NCBI RefSeq assembly: GCF_018143015.1
Contig: NC_054741.1
Location: forward strand, 56,683,048-56,747,047
Source: Lytechinus variegatus
Taxonomy: Eukaryota; Echinodermata; Echinoidea; Temnopleuroida; Toxopneustidae
DNA length: 64,000 nucleotides
Reading direction: 5' to 3'
Under the pieces are notes generated by a model that ran no database searches, had not been told where the DNA came from, and saw only the letters and a list, made by a program, of their open reading frames with translations. Position numbers and translations under genes: made by a program. Below are positions 11,876 to 24,261 of the stretch, piece after piece. How positions within the stretch are numbered: the first letter of the stretch is position 1; each line of letters begins with the position of its first letter.

Positions 11876-13691
11876 TTTTTTCCTTGATATCTTCGTGTAT
11901 CGAAAAATAAATTCCTAATATCTTAACGATATCGACTTGCTTCCCAAAAGGAAAGTTATGAGTGGAAAACTGTGGGCCTAAAAGTAATATAAACGTCTTG
12001 TCGTTGTTTATCTTTAATCCTGATATTTTATAGAATGCTTCAAAAATGCGTTCAGTCTCCTTAAATGAAGGTAAGTCTTTAATAAAAAGCGTTATATCAT
12101 CTGCGTACAAAACTTGTTTTAATTCTGTATTTCCAAAACGGATCCCTTTTACCTGATGATTATTCCTAATCATGTGAGCTAAAATTTCAATACACAAAAC
12201 AAACAGATATGGAGAAAGAGGATCTCCCTGCCTTACTCCTCTTCCAACCTTAAAGTAACCTGTCGATGCGCATCCATTTATAACACAACTTTCAGTATTA
12301 GTATAAAAAATATTTACCCATTTGCGAAACCTTGGTCCAAAATTAAATGATTTTAGTACCTTATGTAAAAATAAATGTGACACAGAATCAAACGCTTTTT
12401 CGAAGTCAATGGCTACCAAAAAAGCCCTTTCTCTATAGAAAGAAGTATGAAAGATCATATCATCTATTATTCGGATTGCTTCTCCAATATTTCTTTCCCC
12501 AACATAGCCCAGCTGATCAAAACCTACAATTTCCGGTAAAACTTCTTGTATTCTCTTTGAAAGTACCTTAGATAAAATTTTGTAATCTACGTTTAATAAC
12601 GAAATCGGTCTGTAGTTTTTAATAAATTCTGGATCTTTGCCGTCTTTGTGTATCAAGGTAATAACTGCTTGTCTTTGAGAGGCTGATAATTCTCCCAATC
12701 GCAGAGCCTCATTAAAAGATGCAAGTACTAAATCTCCAATTACTGACCAAAATTTCTGATAAAATTCTACACTTAAACCATCATTTCCTGGAGATTTGTT
12801 GAGTGTCATACCTTTCAATATCTCTACACATTCTCTTTCAACGATTGTTCCTTCACATAAATTTTGTGATGTATCATTTAATTTTGGTAGGTTACCAGGA
12901 AAGAAATTTAAAGTGTTGTCTTCTATAATATCTGTTTCCTTATATAGTTGCCTGTAGAATGATTTTATTCCTTCAATAATTTCCTTTTCGTTAGTAGTGA
13001 TATTTCCATCTATAATTAATTTTTGTATTATACTGTTTTTCCTATTTGATTGTATTAACTGTTTAAAAAATGCTGTATTCTTTTCTCCACTTTCATACCA
13101 TGAGGACCTTGAACGGACTTTCAAACCTTCATTAACATAATCGTAAAGTGAACTTAGTTGTTGCTTCTTAGTTCTTATATTTTCAAAAATGTCTTTCTGA
13201 TGTCCACTATCAATCGACAATAGACTCTCTAAGTTCTTTATCTCTTCCTCCAGTTTTTCAATTTTTTCTTTTCTTTCCTTCGCCCTTTCTCTTGATATTT
13301 TAATAGTAAATTTCCTTATTTCCATTTTCATAAAATCCCACAATACTCTTTTATCTTTAATTTCCACTGACAATTTCTTCTTTAAAGACTTAATTTTTTC
13401 TCTCATTTTCTGAACATAATCATTATCGTTTAAAAGACTATTATTGAATTTCCAATAAGATCTTTTGTTATTTTTTGACTGTGATCTTTTATGGAAAACT
13501 AGATTAACTGCAGCATGGTCTGGAGCTATAGAGGGAACGATATCACAGTTGGATGTTATCCGTTCCAAGTTCTCTGATATAATCCAATAATCTAAGCGAC
13601 TCTGCATGAATGGATTTAGCTGTTTATACGTATATTGTTTTTTGTCTTTATTTTTATTTCTCCAGATATCAATTAATAAAAAAATGTCCAT
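11850..13691 (-). pseudogene. LINE ORF2 core: endonuclease end plus reverse transcriptase
   Basis: This is the longest open segment of the window, 613 codons. Residues 31-39 (SRLDYWIIS) and the D-H pair at 58-59 (APDH) are the last motifs of the APE-type endonuclease. A basic, coiled-coil-like linker spans about 95-185. The RT domain follows: NYRPISLLN at 359-367, the first catalytic aspartate in AIDFEKAFD at 427-435, GVRQGDPLSP at 485-494, and the active-site YADD at 529-532. These motifs and their order fit the L1/Tx1 group. The segment is cut from the endonuclease start by a frameshift near 13690-13710 and from the thumb by one near 11860. All RT catalytic residues remain. Confidence 0.92.
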
Positions 13692-14037
13692 AAACTCTTG
13701 TAATTTTTACTGAATTTTGAATCTTTTTTTGATACATGTCCAAAATAATCTAAATTGGTGTCTCTAATAACATTAAAGTCACCACCAAGTACTACTGAAC
13801 TTCCCTCTAAATTATTCCTTAATAATAATTGACCTAAATCACTTAAAAATTGTATTTGGTCATTTTCGTTATTTCCCGTGGAAAATATACACTTCCAAAT
13901 AGCAACTTCTGTCCTTGTATCTTGCATTTAATTAAAACATATCTACCATTTTCATCTACCCAGGTATTGCCAATTTCAATGTCTATCTTACTGTCTATTA
14001 ACACAAGAACTCCTCTTCCATGGTGCGTACCATGACT
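13673..14037 (-). pseudogene. LINE ORF2 endonuclease fragment
   Basis: Reading from the truncation point, the minus strand encodes SHGTHHGRGVLVLID, then GNTWVDENGRYVLIKC and VVLGGDFNV. These are the middle motifs of an APE-type endonuclease, with GDFN carrying catalytic residues. The N-terminal motifs, including the metal-binding glutamate, are absent because the element is 5'-truncated. A frameshift near 13690-13710 separates it from the RT segment. Confidence 0.8.
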
Positions 14038-14044
14038 AAAGTAT

Positions 14045-14106
14045 GCTCCCCATCCATCGGTCGCCGTACTTGATCAAATCTTATCTGCAATATAAAGCAG
14101 TTAAAC
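14045..14106 (-). promoter_or_regulatory. U1 promoter now facing the LINE
   Basis: The complete proximal U1 upstream block is present, with the A variant of the TATA-like core (GCAATATAAA on the plus strand). It is followed on the minus strand by U1 bases +1 to +6 and then the LINE. If it is active, the first transcribed bases would be ATACTT joined to LINE sense sequence. Confidence 0.7.
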
Positions 14107-15268
14107 ATCTCACAATACAAAGAAAACACAGTCACATGATTTTATGAATTTGTACAATTTTGGCAAGTTTTGAGAGAAAGAAACCTCAAATCTCTGTGCC
14201 GCTCTCTGGAGCAACATTAATGACGTATCCATGTAATTCTATAATTTAAACGTAATAACAAGTACAAAATTGCACGTAAGATGTGAAGAAGTAAGGATGT
14301 GAATATTCATGAACTTCACAATAACTTTACTGACGTTGCAGATTATAATGACAAAAGCGTCAGCTTACTCGCATCCTGTTATCGGGTCAACCTTTCTTTT
14401 ATTGGTCGTCGTCTTACTTGGGCAAAATTATACTTTGCTCTCTTTAATATCTCGTTCCATGGGCTCTAGTTGGTAGTAGACCCGAAAGCTTTCGTCTCAT
14501 TTTAGAATGAAATGTGAGGCTTAATATCTCTATAAAGTTAAAATGATTGTTTATTTTCATATCAAGCGAAAAAAAAGAAAATATGCCACAAAGTTGAAAC
14601 TAGTTCAGACATTAAATGAGTAGTCATTAGCCTGGACGCCACCCATTGGAAATGACCATGCACCCTGATTATTTTTCCCCCTTTTTTAAAGATCGGTGAC
14701 GAAAGTAGTGGTTGGTAAAAGCTGACGCTTTAAACGAGTCGTTTGTTTTTTTAGTTGAGAATCATAATGCAACTTTTGACAAGTAACCAATGGTCAGACG
14801 GAAAACTAAGCAACAGCGAACCAATATTTTTAGAAGTATGCCAAGTTGAAATATGCATCGTTTAGAAAGATTACCTTAAAAGTTATTTTTACAGATTATG
14901 TGTCATTAAGAAAACTGTTTTAAATCTGCTTTTATCGGAAACCTGCGACCAAGCAAAGTGAGCAAGCCACTAAGAAGTCGGATTTGTTTTTTCTAAATTA
15001 GCAAATATTATTTGGAAACACATTTCGCTTGTACAATTGGCCAAAATTTACAGGAATGTGACACTCATTTTAGTCTGAGTTTTTTACTAGAAAGGAATAA
15101 AAATCCTAACCCCCTAAAGACACAAGTTGGGTTGAAAATTCAACCATATGTCATAAAAAGCATGATAAGGTCCAATTGAGCAATAGTTTTTGAAGGGATT
15201 ACTCCATACATTCCAGCATGATATTATTTCAGGTGGCTTTTGTTTTCTTTCTTTGCATTAGTTGAATT

Positions 15269-15430
15269 GTAGGAGATAGCGCGAACGCAGATCTCCGCTA
15301 CCATAAATTGTACGCCCGAGTTCCCCACGTTTGGGGAATCGCAAGGTTCAGCAAGCCGGAGTGCAATGGCAAGCCTCGCCCTGGGGGTGCATCCTTCTTG
15401 ATCAATGCGACCCCTGCGCCAGGTAAGTAT
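15269..15430 (-). ncRNA. U1: U1 snRNA, copy 5, one-base deletion
   Basis: All landmarks are present but one base is missing from the C/G run of stem-loop III (CCCCAAACG instead of CCCCCAAACG on the minus strand). The hairpin can still pair. This is the first unit upstream of the LINE-interrupted unit. An open frame that runs through the whole gene into the 3' flank is created by the deletion and has no coding meaning. Confidence 0.92.
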
Positions 15431-16654
15431 GCTCCCCATCCATCGGTCGCCGTACTTGATCAAATCTTATCTGCGATATAAAGCAGTTAAACATCTCACA
15501 CTACAAAGAGAACACAGTCACATGATTTTATGAATTTGTACAATTTTGGCAATTTTTGAGAGAAAGAAACCTCAAATCTCTGTGCCGCTCTCTGGAGCAA
15601 CATTAATGACGTATCCATGTAATTCTATAATTTAAACGTAATAACAAGTACAAAATTGCACGTAAGATGTGAAGAAGTAAGGATGTGAATATTCATGAAC
15701 TTCACAATAACTTTACTGACGTTGCAGATTATAATGACAAAAGCGTCAGCTTACTCGCATCCTGTTATCGGGTCAACCTTTCTTTTATTGGTCGTCGTCT
15801 TACTTGGGCAAAATTATACTTTGCTCTCTTTAATATCTCGTTCCATGGGCTCTAGTTGGTAGTAGACCCGAAAGCTTTCGTCTCATTTTAGAATGAAATG
15901 TGAGGCTTAATATCTCTATAAAGTTAAAATGATTGTTTATTTTCATATCAAGCGAAAAAAAAAAGAAAATATGCCACAAAGTTGAAACTAGTTCAGACAT
16001 TAAATGAGTAGTCATTAGCCTGGACGCCACCCATTGGAAATGACCATGCACCCTGATTATTTTTCCCCCTTTTTTAAAGATCGGTGACGAAAGTAGTGGT
16101 TGGTAAAAGCTGACGCTTTAAACGAGTCGTTTGTTTTTTTAGTTGAGAATCATAATGCAACTTTTGACAAGTAACCAATGGTCAGACGGAAAACTAAGCA
16201 ACAGCGAACCAATATTTTTAGAAGTATGCCAAGTTGAAATATGCATCGTTTAGAAAGATTACCTTAAAAGTTATTTTTACAGATTATGTGTCATTAAGAA
16301 AACTGTTTTAAATCTGCTTTTATCGGAAACCTGCGACCAAGCAAAGTGAGCAAGCCACTAAGAAGTCGGATTTGTTTTTTCTAAATTAGCAAATATTATT
16401 TGGAAACACATTTCGCTTGTACAATTGGCCAAAATTTACAGGAATGTGACACTCATTTTAGTCTGAGTTTTTTACTAGAAAGGAATAAAAATCCTAACCC
16501 CCTAAAGACACAAGTTGGGTTGAAAATTCAACCATATGTCATAAAAAGCATGATAAGGTCCAATTGAGCAAGTTTTTGAAGGGATTACTCCATACATTCC
16601 AGCATGATATTATTTCAGGTGGCTTTTGTTTTCTTTCTTTGCATTAGTTGAATT

Positions 16655-16817
16655 GTAGGAGATAGCGCGAACGCAGATCTCCGCTACCATAAATTGTACG
16701 CCCGAGTTCCCCACGTTTGGGGGAATCGCAAGGTTCAGCAAGCCGGAGTGCAATGGCAAGCCTCGCCCTGGGGGTGCATCCTTCTTGATCAATGCGACCC
16801 CTGCGCCAGGTAAGTAT
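16655..16817 (-). ncRNA. U1: U1 snRNA, copy 6
   Basis: The gene matches the consensus. The promoter has the A variant of the TATA-like core and a G at the otherwise constant AGCAGTTAAAC stretch (AGCAGTTGAAC). Confidence 0.96.
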
Positions 16818-18041
16818 GCTCCCCATCCATCGGTCGCCGTACTTGATCAAATCTTATCTGCAATATAAAGCAGTTGAACATCTCACAATACAAAGAAAAC
16901 ACAGTCACATGATTTTATGAATCTGTACAATTTTGGCAAGTTTTGAGAGAAAGAAACCTCAAATCTCTGTGCCGCTCTCTGGAGCAACATTAATGACGTA
17001 TCCATGTAATTCTATAATTTAAACGTAATAACAAGTACAAAATTGCACGTAAGATGTGAAGAAGTAAGGATGTGAATATTCATGAACTTCACAATAACTT
17101 TACTGACGTTGCAGATTATAATGACAAAAGCGTCAGCTTACTCGCATCCTGTTATCGGGTCAACCTTTCTTTTATTGGTCGTCGTCTTACTTGGGCAAAA
17201 TTATACTTTGCTCTCTTTAATATCTCGTTCCATGGGCTCTAGTTGGTAGTAGACCCGAAAGCTTTCGTCTCATTTTAAAATGAAATGTGAGGCTTAATAT
17301 CTCTATAAAGTTAAAATGATTGTTTATTTTCATATCAAGCGAAAAAAAAGAAAATATGCCACAAAGTTGAAACTAGTTCAGACATTAAATGAGTAGTCAT
17401 TAGCCTGGACGCCACCCATTGGAAATGACCATGCACCCTGATTATTTTTCCCCCTTTTTTAAAGATCGGTGACGAAAGTAGTGGTTGGTAAAAGCTGACG
17501 CTTTAAACGAGTCGTTTGTTTTTTTAGTTGAGAATCATAATGCAACTTTTGACAAGTAACCAATGGTCAGACGGAAAACTAAGCAACAGCGAACCAATAT
17601 TTTTAGAAGTATGCCAAGTTGAAATATGCATCGTTTAGAAAGATTACCTTAAAAGTTATTTTTACAGATTATGTGTCATTAAGAAAACTGTTTTAAATCT
17701 GCTTTTATCGGAAACCTGCGACCAAGCAAAGTGAGCAAGCCACTAAGAAGTCGGATTTGTTTTTTCTAAATTAGCAAATATTATTTGGAAACACATTTCG
17801 CTTGTACAATTGGCCAAAATTTACAGGAATGTGACACTCATTTTAGTCTGAGTTTTTTACTAGAAAGGAATAAAAATCCTAACCCCCTAAAGACACAAGT
17901 TGGGTTGAAAATTCAACCATATGTCATAAAAAGCATGATAAGGTCCAATTGAGCAATAGTTTTTGAAGGGATTACTCCATACATTCCAGCATGAAATTAT
18001 TTCGGGTGGCTTTTGTTTTCTTTCTTTGCATTAGTTGAATT

Positions 18042-18204
18042 GTAGGAGATAGCGCGAACGCAGATCTCCGCTACCATAAATTGTACGCCCGAGTTCCCCA
18101 CGTTTGGGGGAATCGCAAGGTTCAGCAAGCCGGAGTGCAATGGCAAGCCTCGCCCTGGGGGTGCATCCTTCTTGATCAATGCGACCCCTGCGCCAGGTAA
18201 GTAT
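18042..18204 (-). ncRNA. U1: U1 snRNA, copy 7
   Basis: The gene matches the consensus. The upstream spacer of this unit shares several private changes with that of copy 9, such as GATCATGCACC and AAGATCGGTAACG. Copies 7 and 9 therefore appear related through a duplication or conversion spanning two units. Confidence 0.96.
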
Positions 18205-19428
18205 GCTCCCCATCCATCGGTCGCCGTACTTGATCAAATCTTATCTGCGATATAAAGCAGTTAAACATCTCACAATACAAAGAAAACACAGTCACATGAT
18301 TTTATGAATCTGTAAATCTTGGCAAATTTTGAGAGAAAGAAACCTCAAATCTCTGTGCCGCTCTCTGGAGCAACATTAATGACGTATCCATGTAATTCTA
18401 TAATCTAAACGTAATAACAAGTACAAAATTGCACGTAAGATGTGAAGAAGTAAGCAGGTGAATATTCATGAACTTCACAATAACTTTACTGACGTTGCAG
18501 ATTATAATGACAAAAGCGTCAGCTTACTCGCATCCTGTTATCGGGTCAACCTTTCTTTTATTGGTCGTCGTCTTACTTTGGCAAAATTATACTTTGCTCT
18601 CTTTAATATCTCGTTCCATGGGCTCTAGTTGGTAGTAGACCCGAAAGCTTTCGTCTCATTTTAGAATGAAATGTGAGGCTTAATATCTCTATAAAGTTAA
18701 AATGATTGATTATTTTCATATCAAGCGATAAAAAAAGAAAATATGCCACAAAGTTGAAACTAGTTCAGACATTAAATGAGTAGTTATTAGCCTGGACGCC
18801 ACCCATTGGAAATGATCATGCACCCTGATTATTTTTACCCCTTTTTTAAAGATCGGTAACGAAAGTAGTGGTTGGTAAACGCTGACGCTTTAAACGAGTC
18901 GTTGTTTTTTTTAGTTGAGAGTCATAATGCAACTTTTGACAAGTAACCAATGGTCAGACGGAAAACTAAGCAACAGCAAACCAATATTTCTAGAAGTATG
19001 CCAAGTTGAAATATGCATCGTTTAGAAAGATTACCTTAAAAGTTATTTTTACAGATTATGTGTCATTAAGAAAACTGTTTTAAATCTGTTTTTATCGGAA
19101 ACCTGCGACCAAGCAAAGTGAGCAAGCCACTAAGAAGTCGGATTTGTTTTTTCTAAATTAGCAAATATTATTTGGAAACACATTTCGCTTGATCAATTGG
19201 CCAAAATTTACAGGAATGTGACACTCATTTTAGTCTGAGTTTTTTACTAGAAAGGAATAAAAATCCTAACCCCCTAAAGACACAAGTTGGGTTGAAAATT
19301 CAACCATATGTCATAAAAAGCATGATAAGGTCCAATTGAGCAATAGTTTTTGAAGGGATTACTCCATACATTCCAGCATGAAATTATTTCGGGTGGCTTT
19401 TGTTTTCTTTCTTTGCATTAGTTGAATT

Positions 19429-19591
19429 GTAGGAGATAGCGCGAACGCAGATCTCCGCTACCATAAATTGTACGCCCGAGTTCCCCACGTTTGGGGGAAT
19501 CGCAAGGTTCAGCAAGCCGGAGTGCAATGGCAAGCCTCGCCCTGGGGGTGCATCCTTCTTGATCAATGCGACCCCTGCGCCAGGTAAGTAT
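19429..19591 (-). ncRNA. U1: U1 snRNA, copy 8
   Basis: The gene matches the consensus. The promoter has the A variant of the TATA-like core. Confidence 0.96.
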
Positions 19592-20814
19592 GCTCCCCAT
19601 CCATCGGTCGCCGTACTTGATCAAATCTTATCTGCAATATAAAGCAGTTAAACATCTCACAATACAAAGAAAACACAGTCACATGATTTTATGAATCTGT
19701 ACAATCTTGGCAATTTTTGAGAGAAAGAAACCTCAAATCTCTGTGCCGCTCTCTGGAGCAACATTAATGACGTATCCATGTAATTCTATAATCTAAACGT
19801 AATAACAAGTGCAAAATTGCACGTAAGATGTGAAGAAGTAAGCATGTGAATATTCATGAACTTCACAATAACTTTACTGACGTTGCAGATTATAATGACA
19901 AAAGCGTCAGCTTACTCGCATCCTGTTATCGGGTCAACCTTTCTTTTATTGGTCGTCGTCTTACTTGGGCAAAATTATACTTTGCTCTCTTTAATATCTC
20001 GTTCCATGGGCTCTAGTTGGTAGTAGACCCGAAAGCTTTCGTCTCATTTTAGAATGAAATGTGAGGCTTAATATCTCTATAAAGTTAAAATGATTGTTTA
20101 TTTTCATATCAAGCGAAAAAAAAGAAAATATGCCACAAAGTTGAAACTAGTTCAGACATTAAATGAGTAGTCATTAGCCTGGACGCCACCCATTGGAAAT
20201 GACCATGCACCCTGATTATTTTTCCCCCTTTTTTAAAGATCGGTGACGAAAGTAGTGGTTGGTAAAAGCTGACGCTTTAAACGAGTCGTTTGTTTTTTTA
20301 GTTGAGAATCATAATGCAACTTTTGACAAGTAACCAATGGTCAGACGGAAAACTAAGCAACAGCGAACCAATATTTTAGAAGTATGCCAAGTTGAAATAT
20401 GCATCGTTTAGAAAGATTACCTTAAAAGTTATTTTTACAGATTATGTGTCATTAAGAAAACTGTTTTAAATCTGCTTTTATCGGAAACCTGCGACCAAGC
20501 AAAGTGAGCAAGCCACTAAGAAGTCGGATTTGTTTTTTCTAAATTAGCAAATATTATTTGGAAACACATTTCGCTTGTACAATTGGCCAAAATTTACAGG
20601 AATGTGACACTCATTTTAGTCTGAGTTTTTTACTAGAAAGGAATAAAAATCCTAACCCCCTAAAGACACAAGTTGGGTTAAAAATTCAACCATATGTCAT
20701 AAAAAGCATGATAAGGTCCAATTAAGCAATAGTTTTTGAAGGGATTACTCCATACATTCCAGCATGAAATTATTTCGGGTGGCTTTTGTTTTCTTTCTTT
20801 GCATTAGTTGAATT

Positions 20815-20977
20815 GTAGGAGATAGCGCGAACGCAGATCTCCGCTACCATAAATTGTACGCCCGAGTTCCCCACGTTTGGGGGAATCGCAAGGTTCAGCA
20901 AGCCGGAGTGCAATGGCAAGCCTCGCCCTGGGGGTGCATCCTTCTTGATCAATGCGACCCCTGCGCCAGGTAAGTAT
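20815..20977 (-). ncRNA. U1: U1 snRNA, copy 9
   Basis: The gene matches the consensus. Its upstream spacer carries the private changes shared with copy 7. Confidence 0.96.
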
Positions 20978-22202
20978 GCTCCCCATCCATCGGTCGCCGT
21001 ACTTGATCAAATCTTATCTGCGATATAAAGCAGTTAAACATCTCACAATACAAAGAAAACACAGTCACATGATTTTATGAATCTGTAAAATCTTGGCAAA
21101 TTTTGAGAGAAAGAAACCTCAAATCTCTGTGCCGCTCTCTGGAGCAACATTAATGACGTATCCATGTAATTCTATAATTTAAACGTAATAACAAGTACAA
21201 AATTGCACGTAAGATGTGAAGAAGTAAGGATGTGAATATTCATGAACTTCACAATAACTTTACTGACGTTGCAGATTATAATGACAAAAGCGTCAGCTTA
21301 CTCGCATCCTGTTATCGGGTCAACCTTTCTTTTATTGGTCGTCGTCTTACTTTGGCAAAATTATACTTTGCTCTCTTTAATATCTCGTTCCATGGGCTCT
21401 AGTTGGTAGTAGACCCGAAAGCTTTCGTCTCATTTTAGAATGAAATGTGAGGCTTAATATCTCTATAAAGTTAAAATGATTGTTTATTTTCATATCAAGC
21501 GAAAAAAAGAAAATATGCCACAAAGTTGAAACTAGTTCAGACATTAAATGAGTAGTCATTAGCCTGACGCCACCCATTGGAAATGATCATGCACCCTGAT
21601 TATTTTTACCCCTTTTTTAAAGATCGGTAACGAAAGTAGTGGTTGGTAAACGCTGACGCTTTAAACGAGTCGTTGTTTTTTTTAGTTGAGAATCATAATG
21701 CAACTTTTGACAAGTAACCAATGGTCAGACGGAAAACTAAGCAACAGCGAACCAATATTTTTAGAAGTATGCCAAGTTGAAATATGCATCGTTTAGAAAG
21801 ATTACCTTAAAAGTTATTTTTACAGATTATGTGTCATTAAGAAAACTGTTTTAAATCTGTTTTTATCGGAAACCTGCGACCAAGCAAAGTGAGCAAGCCA
21901 CTAAGAAGTCGGATTTGTTTTTTCTAAATTAGCAAATATTATTTGGAAACACATTTCGCTTGATCAGCTATTGGCCAAAATTTACAGGAATGTGACACTC
22001 ATTTTAGTCTGAGTTTTTTACTAGAAAGGAATAAAAATCCTAACCCCCTAAAGACACAAGTTGGGTTGAAAATTCAACCATATGTCATAAAAAGCATGAT
22101 AAGGTCCAATTGAGCAATAGTTTTTGAAGGGATTACTCCATACATTCCAGCATGAAATTATTTCGGGTGGCTTTTGTTTTCTTTCTTTGCATTAGTTGAA
22201 TT

Positions 22203-22365
22203 GTAGGAGATAGCGCGAACGCAGATCTCCGCTACCATAAATTGTACGCCCGAGTTCCCCACGTTTGGGGGAATCGCAAGGTTCAGCAAGCCGGAGTGCA
22301 ATGGCAAGCCTCGCCCTGGGGGTGCATCCTTCTTGATCAATGCGACCCCTGCGCCAGGTAAGTAT
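22203..22365 (-). ncRNA. U1: U1 snRNA, copy 10
   Basis: The gene matches the consensus. The promoter has the A variant of the core, and one A is missing from the AAAGAAAACAC stretch further upstream. Confidence 0.96.
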
Positions 22366-23588
22366 GCTCCCCATCCATCGGTCGCCGTACTTGATCAAAT
22401 CTTATCTGCAATATAAAGCAGTTAAACATCTCACAATACAAAGAAACACAGTCACATGATTTTATGAATTTGTACAATTTTGGCAAGTTTTGAGAGAAAG
22501 AAACCTCAAATCTCTGTGCCGCTCTCTGGAGCAACATTAATGACGTATCCATGTAATTCTATAATTTAAACGTAATAACAAGTACAAAATTGCACGTAAG
22601 ATGTGAAGAAGTAAGGATGTGAATATTCATGAACTTCACAATAACTTTACTTACGTTGCAGATTATAATGACAAAAGCGTCAGCTTACTCGCATCCTGTT
22701 ATCGGGTCAACCTTTCTTTTATTGGTCGTCGTCTTACTTGGGCAAAATTATACTTTGCTCTCTTTAATATCTCGTTCCATGGGCTCTAGTTGGTAGTAGA
22801 CCCGAAAGCTTTCGTCTCATTTTAGAATGAAATGTGAGGCTTAATATCTCTATAAAGTTAAAATGATTGTTTATTTTCATATCAAGCGAAAAAAAAAGAA
22901 AATATGCCACAAAGTTGAAACTAGTTCAGACATTAAATGAGTAGTTATTAGCCTGGACGCCACCCATTGGAAATGACCATGCACCCTGATTATTTTTCCC
23001 CCTTTTTTAAAGATCGGTGACGAAAGTAGTGGTTGGTAAAAGCTGACGCTTTAAACGAGTCGTTTGTTTTTTTAGTTGAGAATCATAATGCAACTTTTGA
23101 CAAGTAACCAATGGTCAGACGGAAACTAAGCAACAGCGAACCAATATTTTTAGAAGTATGCCAAGTTGAAATATGCATCGTTTAGAAAGATTACCTTAAA
23201 AGTTATTTTTACAGATTATGTGTCATTAAGAAAACTGTTTTAAATCTGCTTTTATCGGAAAACTGCGACCAAGCAAAGTGAGCAAGCCACTAAGAAGTCG
23301 GATTTGTTTTTTCTAAATTAGCAAATATTATTTGGAAACACATTTCGCTTGTACAATTGGCCAAAATTTACAGGAATGTGACACTCATTTTAGTCTGAGT
23401 TTTTTACTAGAAAGGAATAAAAATCCTAACCCCCTAAAGACACAAGTTGGGTTGAAAATTCAACCATATGTCATAAAAAGCATGATAAGGTCCAATTGAG
23501 CAATAGTTTTTGAAGGGATTACTCCATACATTCCAGCATGATATTATTTCAGGTGGCTTTTGTTTTCTTTCTTTGCATTAGTTGAATT

Positions 23589-23751
23589 GTAGGAGATAGC
23601 GCGAACGCAGATCTCCGCTACCATAAATTGTACGCCCGAGTTCCCCACGTTTGGGGGAATCGCAAGGTTCAGCAAGCCGGAGTGCAATGGCAAGCCTCGC
23701 CCTGGGGGTGCATCCTTCTTGATCAATGCGACCCCTGCGCCAGGTAAGTAT
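23589..23751 (-). ncRNA. U1: U1 snRNA, copy 11
   Basis: The gene matches the consensus. Upstream, it borders the type-B spacer of the next unit. Confidence 0.96.
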
Positions 23752-24261
23752 GCTCCCCATCCATCGGTCGCCGTACTTGATCAAATCTTATCTGCGATAT
23801 AAAGCAGTTAAACATCTCACACTACAAAGAGAAAACAGTCACATGATTTTATGAATTTGTACAATTTTGGCAATTTTGGAGAGAAAGAAACCTCAAATCT
23901 CTGTGCCGCTCTCTGGAGCAACATTAATGACGTATCCATGTAATTCTATAATTTAAACGTAATAACAAGTACAAAATTGCACGTAAGATGTGAAGAAGTA
24001 AGGATGTGAATATTCATGAACTTCACAATAACTTTACTGACGTTGCAGATTATAATGACAAAAGCGTCAGCTTACTCGCATCCTGTTATCGGGTCAACCT
24101 TTCTTTTATCGGTCGTCGTCTTACTTGGGCAAAATTATACTTTGCTCTCTTTAATATCTCGTTCCATGGGCTCTAGTTGGTAGTAGACCCGAAAGCTTTC
24201 GTCTCATTTTAGAATGAAATGTGAGGCTTAATATCTCGATAAAGTTAAAATGATTGTTTAT

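Larger units (their letters stand above)
9971..14038 (-). mobile_element. 5'-truncated non-LTR retrotransposon, L1/Tx1 type, inserted at the U1 5' end
   Basis: The element is 4068 bp and reads on the minus strand, as U1 does. It begins inside the apurinic-endonuclease domain, so its 5' end and any ORF1 are missing. It continues through the reverse transcriptase and a C-terminal zinc-knuckle region and ends in a short A-rich tail (AAAACAAAAA) joined to U1 base 1. AAGTAT, which is U1 bases +1 to +6 on the other strand, is present at 9965-9970 and 14039-14044, giving a target duplication of 4-6 bp. Microhomology at the truncated end leaves the exact length open. A T-run of about 33 bases (minus strand) follows the last stop codon. 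The reading frame is interrupted by at least four frameshifts. Confidence 0.92.

Noticed and set aside
12347-12571. Plus-strand frame inside the LINE
   Set aside because: It is the antisense of the reverse-transcriptase coding region.
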